DNA of 52,885 nucleotides from positions 1-52,885 of the forward strand of contig CAYMOJ010000011.1 of assembly GCA_964392175.1 (NCBI GenBank). The letters run 5' to 3'. The stretch is from Firm-04 sp964392175. GTDB lineage: Bacteria > Bacillota > Clostridia > Oscillospirales > Ruminococcaceae. The notes under the pieces were generated by a model. It had not been told where the DNA came from. It saw only the letters and a list, made by a program, of their open reading frames with translations, and did not search any database. The translations under genes were made by a program, and so were the position numbers. Positions 35,053-42,076 of this stretch are shown piece by piece. How positions within the stretch are numbered: position 1 is the first letter of the stretch; each line of letters starts with the position of its first letter.

Positions 35053-36680
35053 TTGTTTCTTCTCCTTAGATATACCACAAAGCCGATAATTGCAACCAAC
35101 AGTGGAATGCCAAACACGACAATATTACGGGTGGTTTTCGCCTGCGAAGCTGTAATGGCAATGGATGTGGTGTCAAGGGACTTTTCAGCGATGGTTATGA
35201 CATTCTCTTTGCCACACATGGTATTGACAACCGTAACAAAGTAATCCGCGTTGTTATAAGAACGCTCCTCTGTTACATTGATATCAAGCAGCCATGAGCC
35301 GAACACAGCAACAGTACTGGTATAGGTAGCGGCACCGACCGTATTATGCTGATGCCCCAATGCTGCAACGATGAACGAACCGGTTTCCGTATCACTTTCA
35401 CCAGCGGCTTCGTCATCGTCCTTTGTAGTCAGCGGCTGGAGATATGCAGTATCGGAGGTAACCAACAGTGCCTCGGTGGTGCGACCGGAATTGCTCTCGT
35501 ACAGCAACTCCAAGGGACGGCAGATAGGTGCAACAATGGGCAGATTTTTGTTGGCAAGCTTTGCAGCATACTCACTGTCAGTCAGAGAAACTGCAGGGGT
35601 AGAACGCAGCATACTCAACGCAGTATTCACCTGATGCGCAGTAGAATCATTGCCCTCATAGATCACTGCATTGCCGACAGCGATGCCCCATGTTTCCAGA
35701 AACGCATCCAAATTGGGCGTCTCATTCTGGAAAGTACTTGCAAAGTACAGCAGCTTACGCTCGTAGTTGCCTTCATTGTACAGGAACACGGACAGCTTAT
35801 CGATCTGCGCTTGCGTCAGATCATTCTGAGGTGCGACCAACACTGCCATATCATATTCGGCGGGATCAAGGGCATCCGTACTAATATCCACATCGGTGCA
35901 GATATAGTTGTTCTTTTCCAACAAACTACAAATGCTCTGGTAATTGTAGGATTCATATCCGTGATAGATCGTCGATTCACCCAGATTGCCTAGCAATGCT
36001 ACATTGATCGGATTCAGGTCAGTAACACCCATAATGGCAGCCAGCAAAGACTGCTCACCAACGAAGGTATAATTTGTTACCTGAGAATACGTGGTATAAT
36101 CTATGCTTGATTCCACATTAATGACATCCTCAAAGGCAACAACGCGCACCAGATCACCTGCTGCAACCACAATATCACCGTCAACGATCTCGCCGTTGTA
36201 ATTCTGCGAATACTCTCTGACAGCGTCAGGATCCTTGGTGATATCCACATACTTCACAGAGATATGCCCGTTGCTCTCCGCCTTAAAACGATTCAGAGTC
36301 TCATCTACCACTTTCAGCATAGCATTCTCCGCGAACAAGGACTCATCCGCCATCACGACCAAGTCGATATCATTGTTCAGCTGATTGAGATATCCAACTG
36401 TCTTTTCATCAATCTCGTACAGCCCGGTAGAGGTCAGATCAATATTCCACTGGTAACGATCGTTGAGCACACTTACAATGATATTGACCACAACCACAGC
36501 TGCCACAAACAGGATCGTCAAAGTTGTTGCCAATGCGCCATACTTGAACTTCTTACGACGCTTCACACGGTTCAGGGCACGTTCACGCTCCTGCTCAGGA
36601 GTCAACTCCATTTTTTTGGCCTTTGCGGGCTTTTGGGCTGCGGTTTCTTCCACAGTTTGCTTCGTTTCTTTCTCACTCAT
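35049..36680 (-). CDS. GldG-like ABC transporter auxiliary protein
   Basis: This 543-residue protein has membrane segments at about 47-70 and 519-539 and an extracytoplasmic domain that starts NDRYQWNIDLTSTGLYEID, the pattern of the GldG/ABC-transport auxiliary family. In Bacteroidetes GldFG acts in gliding; Firmicutes homologues are uncharacterised. A Lys/Glu-rich cytoplasmic N-terminus (1-45) precedes the first helix. AAGGAGG precedes the ATG. It is 14 bases after the permease gene. Confidence 0.85.
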   Translation of the reverse strand: MSEKETKQTVEETAAQKPAKAKKMELTPEQERERALNRVKRRKKFKYGALATTLTILFVAAVVVVNIIVSVLNDRYQWNIDLTSTGLYEIDEKTVGYLNQLNNDIDLVVMADESLFAENAMLKVVDETLNRFKAESNGHISVKYVDITKDPDAVREYSQNYNGEIVDGDIVVAAGDLVRVVAFEDVINVESSIDYTTYSQVTNYTFVGEQSLLAAIMGVTDLNPINVALLGNLGESTIYHGYESYNYQSICSLLEKNNYICTDVDISTDALDPAEYDMAVLVAPQNDLTQAQIDKLSVFLYNEGNYERKLLYFASTFQNETPNLDAFLETWGIAVGNAVIYEGNDSTAHQVNTALSMLRSTPAVSLTDSEYAAKLANKNLPIVAPICRPLELLYESNSGRTTEALLVTSDTAYLQPLTTKDDDEAAGESDTETGSFIVAALGHQHNTVGAATYTSTVAVFGSWLLDINVTEERSYNNADYFVTVVNTMCGKENVITIAEKSLDTTSIAITASQAKTTRNIVVFGIPLLVAIIGFVVYLRRRNK

Positions 36681-36694
36681 TGGAACACACCTCC

Positions 36695-37399
36695 TTAGCT
36701 CCAGCGTCTGCGCTCAAACACGCGAATGGTCAGGTAATTAAAGATCACCGCTACGCTGGCATAGAACAGGACGGTGGTGATATTGAATAAACCACAGGTC
36801 ACAGAATAATATCTGGTATAGAATGAGAGCGATTGCAGAATATTTGCAAGCCACTCCCATGTCACATTATTGGCAATCATATCGATTAAATACATTGCCA
36901 TCATGACCACAAAGCTCAGCACGGATGCGGCGATCTGATTCTCGGTGAGAGCAGACACCAACGCACCCACAGAAATAAATGCCATACCAAGCAACAGCTG
37001 TGCAAGGAAGTTTGCAAAAACAATGCCCCACTCCACCGTGCCATAGCTACTAAGAATCAGCGCATACAGAAAAGGCATAGCAATGGCAATGGCATAGAGG
37101 GTCAATGCTGCAAAATACTTGCCAAAGACGATCTCTCCCAGACTGACAGGAGCGGTCAGCAGACCCTGCTCGGTTTTTTGCTTTTTTTCCTCACTAAACA
37201 ATCGCATCGTAAGGATGGGAATCAGGAACACACAAATCGTGAACATATTCTGAAACATAGCCGACATATCCGTGGTTGCGTAGGATAGGCAGTAGCCATA
37301 GAAAAAATAGCCACTAAACAACCAGAATGCAGCAAGGAAAACATATGCGACACCGGAGGTAAAGTACGCACCAATCTCGCGTCTGTAAATCGCACCCAT
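36695..37399 (-). CDS. ABC-2 type permease (GldF-like)
   Basis: This 234-residue protein has six hydrophobic segments and begins AIYRREIGAYFTSGVAYVFLA, typical of GldF/ABC-2 permeases. RLFSEEKKQKTEQGLLTAPVS near 68-88 is a conserved cytoplasmic loop. Its start shares one base with the stop of the ATPase gene. With that ATPase it forms the core transporter of unknown cargo. Confidence 0.92.
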   Translation of the reverse strand: MGAIYRREIGAYFTSGVAYVFLAAFWLFSGYFFYGYCLSYATTDMSAMFQNMFTICVFLIPILTMRLFSEEKKQKTEQGLLTAPVSLGEIVFGKYFAALTLYAIAIAMPFLYALILSSYGTVEWGIVFANFLAQLLLGMAFISVGALVSALTENQIAASVLSFVVMMAMYLIDMIANNVTWEWLANILQSLSFYTRYYSVTCGLFNITTVLFYASVAVIFNYLTIRVFERRRWS

Positions 37400-38385
37400 T
37401 ACTCGTTACCTCCATTCTCTTGCGGGGCAGACGGCGTGCTGGGGATCGTAATGCCCTCGCCCATGGTGATCTTCAGGAACACATCTTCCAAGGTCATTTC
37501 GGCAGAATGCAGCATTAGCAACGGCCAACCATGCTCGGCAAGAATCTGAAACAGCGGACGTCGAATATCAGAGCCTGCAACTGCCTCCAGCTCATACTCA
37601 TACACACCCGGCTCACGTTCCATATCGGCACGGCAATACTTAATGCCATTGATATTGCGCAGTGCTTTGACAATTTCCTCACGAGGGCCTTCGATTCTGG
37701 CAATCACGCGATGATCCGTAGAAATATTTTTCGAGAGATTATCGGTGGTATCATGCGCTGCAATGGTACCGTGATTGATGATAATGATACGATCACAAAC
37801 CGCTTGAATCTCGCTGAGAATATGAGAAGAGAGGATCACAGTATGATTCTTACCCAGTTTTTTGATCAACGTTCGAATTTCCATGATCTGTTTCGGATCA
37901 AGACCAACAGTCGGTTCATCCAGAATCAGCACGGGAGGATTGCCTACCAATGCCTGTGCAAGCCCTACACGCTGCTTATAGCCCTTTGAAAGATTCTTGA
38001 TGATTCGCTCCTGCACATCATGCACCTTGCACAATGCCATAACTTCATTGAGATGGGCACGGCGAGGCAGCTTACATTTTTTTAGATCATAAATGTAGTT
38101 GAGATAGCCCTTAACGGTCATATCCAAGTACAAAGGAGGCAGCTCAGGGAGATAACCGATATAAGCCTTCGCCTGAATGGGATTTTCCAGAATATCAACG
38201 CCGTTGATCAGTGCCTGACCGGATGTGGAAGAAATATAGCCTGTAAGCATATTCATGGTTGTGGATTTTCCTGCATCGTTTGGGCCAAGAAAACCCAGAA
38301 TCTCTCCATCGTTGACGGTGAAGCTAATATCATTGACTGCGTGTTTATCGCCATAATGCTTGGTCAGATTCCGCACTTCAATCAT
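37399..38385 (-). CDS. ABC transporter ATP-binding protein
   Basis: This 328-residue ATPase has a Walker A of GPNDAGKS (34-41), in which D37 replaces the usual glycine, a signature LSKGYKQR, Walker B LILDEPTVGLDP and an H-loop LSSHIL. The C-terminal 100 residues are the regulatory extension seen in GldA/CcmA-like exporters. I start at the ATG at 38385 because AAAGG is nine bases away; the ATG at 38394 abuts that site. A 96-base gap with no clear promoter separates it from ribF. Confidence 0.92.
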   Translation of the reverse strand: MIEVRNLTKHYGDKHAVNDISFTVNDGEILGFLGPNDAGKSTTMNMLTGYISSTSGQALINGVDILENPIQAKAYIGYLPELPPLYLDMTVKGYLNYIYDLKKCKLPRRAHLNEVMALCKVHDVQERIIKNLSKGYKQRVGLAQALVGNPPVLILDEPTVGLDPKQIMEIRTLIKKLGKNHTVILSSHILSEIQAVCDRIIIINHGTIAAHDTTDNLSKNISTDHRVIARIEGPREEIVKALRNINGIKYCRADMEREPGVYEYELEAVAGSDIRRPLFQILAEHGWPLLMLHSAEMTLEDVFLKITMGEGITIPSTPSAPQENGGNE

Positions 38386-38490
38386 TGCATTCATCCTTTC
38401 GTATTACAATTTTGTATTTGCCATAATGATTTCTGCCTTGAACATTGTAGTCTTTTCATGTGAAAATTTCGTGTGGAACAAGCGAAAATA

Positions 38491-39408
38491 TCACTCAAAT
38501 ATCTGCTTTTGGGTATCGTGCAACAGGGCACGCCGCTTTTTGATATCCTCTTGAATCTGCGCAGAAAGCGCATCAATGGAAGGATAACGAGATTCGGGGC
38601 GCATAAAGCTGTGCAAGGTCACGCACAGACGCTTACCGTTTAAATCACCGTTCCAGTCCAGAAGATGGGTTTCGGCAATGGGTCTACTGCCTCCTGTAAC
38701 GGTGGGTCTGGTACCAATATTGGTAATTGCCGGCACACAGACATCATTGATTTGTGCAAAAGAAGCATACACACCATGGCACGGAACACACTGCCATGCT
38801 TCAAAGGGCTGATTGGCAGTCGGAAAGCCCATTGTTCTACCGATCTGGTTTCCGCTTTCTACATGACGGTCAATACGATAATCGCTACCAAGCAATGCAT
38901 TTGCCTGCTGCACCTGTCCACTTTCCAACAAAAAACGAATCTTTGCTGAAGAAACCTGGCTGCCGTCAGCGTCACACAAGCGGGGTACAAGCACAACCTG
39001 AAAGCCGTATCGCTGCCCCATACGCACCAGTGCTTCTGCATTGCAAGCAGCGTTTCTGCCAAAGCGAAAATCTTCACCGCAGACCACTGCATTCACCCGC
39101 AAACGATTTTTTAGCAATTGCGAACAGAACGCATCGCCATCCAGTGTATGCATCTCAGAAAAAGACAAGGGATATACAGCATGGGCACCGCATTGTGTCA
39201 GCAATTGCTCTCGCTGTCTGTTATCATAGAGATAGCGCAGGGTTCTACCCTGCTTACCGTGCATTGTTTCCACGGCAAAGGTCACAACATGGCACTGCCC
39301 CATGGATACTGCCTGCGCAAGCACTCTGCGGTGACCGAGATGCACGCCGTCAAACACACCCAATGCAGCAACAATACACTCTTTGGAAGCCTTTGTTTCC
39401 TGCTTCAT
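38491..39408 (-). CDS. ribF: bifunctional riboflavin kinase/FAD synthetase
   Basis: This 305-residue protein makes FMN and FAD. Its N-terminal FAD synthetase domain carries GVFDGVHLGH and CGEDFRFGR; the riboflavin kinase domain has GRTMGFPTAN and the THLLDW segment near the C-terminus. GAGGA selects the ATG at 39408; the longer frame runs into truB. It starts one base after the truB stop, the usual truB-ribF order. Confidence 0.95.
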   Translation of the reverse strand: MKQETKASKECIVAALGVFDGVHLGHRRVLAQAVSMGQCHVVTFAVETMHGKQGRTLRYLYDNRQREQLLTQCGAHAVYPLSFSEMHTLDGDAFCSQLLKNRLRVNAVVCGEDFRFGRNAACNAEALVRMGQRYGFQVVLVPRLCDADGSQVSSAKIRFLLESGQVQQANALLGSDYRIDRHVESGNQIGRTMGFPTANQPFEAWQCVPCHGVYASFAQINDVCVPAITNIGTRPTVTGGSRPIAETHLLDWNGDLNGKRLCVTLHSFMRPESRYPSIDALSAQIQEDIKKRRALLHDTQKQIFE

Positions 39409-39409
39409 A

Positions 39410-40312
39410 TCATCGTTCCTCAAAATTTTTGAATACGCGCAGCAGCTGTTCTTCACGGTCTGCCTGTGCAAGCCCGATGAAGCCACCTGCCGTATCATAA
39501 ACAGCATAACGTTCTTCGTCGGAAACACCGCGTAGGCGATCGAGAGAAAGCTTGACGCCATTACGGTACATCCGCGCTTGTCCATCTGATAAAATCAGCT
39601 TTGGCAAATCTGCAAACAACGACTGCGTTGGCTGTAAGACCTCATTCAGTCTTCCTTCCAACATGATCTGCTCCACGTCAGCAAAGCACAAAGTATCTGC
39701 AAGTGCATAGCCACTTGCCATAGTACGAACCAGCGAGGTCATACAGGCACCGCAGCCAACTGCCGCACCCATATCATGAAGGATGGTTCGCACATAAGTG
39801 CCTTTGCCACAAGTAATCTCCACGATACCCTCCCCTGTTAATGCATCGTAACATACAAGGGTGATACCGTATACGGTAACATTTCGGGCCGGACGCTCGA
39901 TGGTCTTGCCCTCTCGTGCCAAATCATACAACCGCTTGCCATTGATCTGCACGGCAGAATACATCGGTGGCACCTGCCGGATCTCACCAACAAATTGCGG
40001 CAGCACTGCTTCAAGCATCGCTCGGGTGATATGCACCTCAGTGTTAGACAAAACCGTTCCTGTGATATCCTGCGTATCGGTAACAACGCCCAACCGAAAG
40101 CCTGCTCGATATACTTTTGTTTCATTGGGTAAAATATCACAAGCCTTGGTGGCAGAACCGACCAGCACGGGCAAAACGCCCTCTGCCATCGGGTCAAGAG
40201 TACCTGTATGCCCCAGACGTCGAATCTTCAAAATACCACGCAGCTTTGCGATCACGTCAAAAGATGTGAAATCGCGGGGCTTGTTCATGATCAAAATTCC
40301 GCTCACACTCAT
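39410..40312 (-). CDS. truB: tRNA pseudouridine(55) synthase
   Basis: This 300-residue enzyme makes pseudouridine 55 in the T-loop of tRNA. It shows INKPRDFTSFDV-like start (ILIMNKPRDFTSFDV), the catalytic aspartate in GHTGTLDPMAEG, and a C-terminal PUA-like region. The ATG overlaps the stop of the NrnA-type gene. Confidence 0.96.
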   Translation of the reverse strand: MSVSGILIMNKPRDFTSFDVIAKLRGILKIRRLGHTGTLDPMAEGVLPVLVGSATKACDILPNETKVYRAGFRLGVVTDTQDITGTVLSNTEVHITRAMLEAVLPQFVGEIRQVPPMYSAVQINGKRLYDLAREGKTIERPARNVTVYGITLVCYDALTGEGIVEITCGKGTYVRTILHDMGAAVGCGACMTSLVRTMASGYALADTLCFADVEQIMLEGRLNEVLQPTQSLFADLPKLILSDGQARMYRNGVKLSLDRLRGVSDEERYAVYDTAGGFIGLAQADREEQLLRVFKNFEER

Positions 40313-41268
40313 GCGTTCAACATCGCCTCTGACACTTCCATCAATGTTTTACAGACCGTTTCAGCAGTCCCCTTGGCAATGAAGCACCCTCCCGCCTTCA
40401 CGTGTCCACCACCGCCAAAGTGGCGACAAATCGCGGAAACATCGGCGTGGTCGCCTGCACGCATTGAAATACGGTAGCCGCCTTCAGACTGCTCTTTTAC
40501 AAGGATACCGATCTCCACTCCCGCAATTTGCAGCGGCAGATTGGAGATTCCATCCGTCTCACTCGCAGTAACATTCAGCTCCTCCATCCACGCATAAGGC
40601 AGATAGAGCAACGCGATACGATCGTTGGCGGACATCTGCACTGCCTGCATCAGACGAGCATCCAGTGCCATGCGTCCTTTGGATTTCACATCAAACAACT
40701 GTCGGTTCAATGCGGCGTAGGGCAAATCAAACATACGCTTCAAATCTGCAACGGCGGCGAAAGTATCTGCGCCTGCATTACTGAATTTAAAGCAACCGGT
40801 ATCCGTGGCCATCCCTGTATAAAGGCACAATGCAATCTGCTTTGTAATGGGATACTGCATGAATTTCAAAAGCGTATAGAGTACTTCACAGGCAGCAGAG
40901 GCATTGGCGTTCCAAAAGTTTGCCGCAGCATATCCGGTATTGGATATGTGATGATCGATACAAAGGTCAATTCTTCCCTCATACTGCGCGCGCAAATCGC
41001 CAAGCAGTTGCAGATCTGCAACGTCCACAGCAATAACCGTTTTCGGCGGAAACGCTTCAAAGGTTATACCCTCTGTCAGAAAATGGTACATGGGGGGAAT
41101 TGGATCAGCACAGCAAACTTGGGCACGCACCCCCAATGCAGACAGCACTGCATACAATGCATAGCCACTGCCGATACAGTCGCCATCTGGCGAACGGTGA
41201 ATGAGAATATGCACATCGGAGCATTCACGCAGAAAAGCTGCGGTCTCTCCGGCATTGAGCAGGTTCAT
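40309..41268 (-). CDS. nrnA: NrnA-type DHH phosphoesterase
   Basis: This 319-residue protein has the DHH motif (CIDHHISN), SPDGDCIGSG and AVDVAD in the N-terminal domain and a DHHA1 domain ending in CRHFGGGGHVKAGG. NrnA-like proteins degrade nanoRNA and pAp. I prefer ATG at 41268; a TTG three bases earlier has better spacing to GGAGG. Placement between rbfA and truB is typical of Firmicutes. Confidence 0.94.
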   Translation of the reverse strand: MNLLNAGETAAFLRECSDVHILIHRSPDGDCIGSGYALYAVLSALGVRAQVCCADPIPPMYHFLTEGITFEAFPPKTVIAVDVADLQLLGDLRAQYEGRIDLCIDHHISNTGYAAANFWNANASAACEVLYTLLKFMQYPITKQIALCLYTGMATDTGCFKFSNAGADTFAAVADLKRMFDLPYAALNRQLFDVKSKGRMALDARLMQAVQMSANDRIALLYLPYAWMEELNVTASETDGISNLPLQIAGVEIGILVKEQSEGGYRISMRAGDHADVSAICRHFGGGGHVKAGGCFIAKGTAETVCKTLMEVSEAMLNA

Positions 41269-41288
41269 CAAAAGCGTTCCTCCGCGTA

Positions 41289-41340
41289 GGAAAACAGGAA
41301 GCTATGCTCCGATTGTACAGATACAATGCTCCTGTTTTCT
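41289..41340 (-). repeat. long inverted repeat between rbfA and nrnA
   Basis: GAAAACAGGA (41290-41299) pairs with TCCTGTTTTC (41330-41339), continued by GC/GC after a bulge, and encloses a second hairpin ATTGTA/TACAAT (41312-41317 with 41322-41327). There is no T run after it on the - strand, so it is more likely an RNA processing or stability element than a terminator. Confidence 0.6.
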
Positions 41341-41346
41341 GTAATT

Positions 41347-41727
41347 TCAGATATCGTCCTGTTGCAGGTCGCGAGGCGCACCACCGATCAATCCCAGATC
41401 ATTCAGCTTTTCGCTAATATCTGCTGCATAGGCAATGGAATCATCGGGGATAAAATGCAGTTCAGGGGATTTCCGCATATCCAACCGCGAAAACAGCTCT
41501 CTGCGGATATACCCTGCTGCGGAGCGCAAGCCCTCACAGGATCTTCGTGCGGCATCTATGCCCTGCATGGCTGAAACATACACTTTGCAATGTCCCATAT
41601 CGCCCGCAAGTTCAATGCGCACAATGGTTAGCATGGGGGCAATGCGAGGATCCTTGAGCGTTGGCAAAATTGCCGTCAGCTCACGGAGTATATCCTCGGA
41701 TGCACGCCCAAGTTTAAACCCTGCCAT
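41347..41727 (-). CDS. rbfA: ribosome-binding factor A
   Basis: This 126-residue protein binds 30S subunits during 16S rRNA maturation and cold adaptation. The KH-like fold is readable: LREL near 15, DPRIAPMLTIVRIELAGDMGHCKVYVS, and RKSPELHFIPDDS. AAAGGAG precedes the ATG. It is a little longer than average at the C-terminus. Confidence 0.95.
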   Translation of the reverse strand: MAGFKLGRASEDILRELTAILPTLKDPRIAPMLTIVRIELAGDMGHCKVYVSAMQGIDAARRSCEGLRSAAGYIRRELFSRLDMRKSPELHFIPDDSIAYAADISEKLNDLGLIGGAPRDLQQDDI

Positions 41728-41769
41728 AGTTTCTCCTTTCGGATGACAGCCGATTCACTCGATTTTCAA

Positions 41770-42015
41770 TCAAAACTGAATGGTGCTGTCGGGGTCGGGA
41801 TTGTAATAATCGCCGGTAGTTTCCGTTTCGTTAAAGAAGCCCTCGTTATCAAAGATCGTTTCCTGATCTTCTGCCTCGGAAACGCTCAGTTCGCCCAGAA
41901 TAATGCGCTTGACGGTATCAAAAAACATGATGTCGATGGGGCCGAGTTCTTCCCACGCAAGGGCTTCGTTACAGTATTGCACCATATCGGCATTGCTCAT
42001 TCTCTCGTTATCCAT
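41770..42015 (-). CDS. small acidic protein of unknown function in the infB-rbfA interval
   Basis: This 81-residue protein is strongly acidic (many Asp/Glu in its last 40 residues) without membrane segments. GGAGG lies 10 bases upstream of the ATG at 42015. The gap to infB is 61 bases and to rbfA 42, so it is in the operon. In many Firmicutes infB and rbfA are adjacent; I do not recognise this insert. Confidence 0.65.
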   Translation of the reverse strand: MDNERMSNADMVQYCNEALAWEELGPIDIMFFDTVKRIILGELSVSEAEDQETIFDNEGFFNETETTGDYYNPDPDSTIQF

Positions 42016-42076
42016 GATTGATCATCCTCCAATCTGCGTTTTTATTCACTTTTGGGATCCTTCGTGTTAGATTGCC

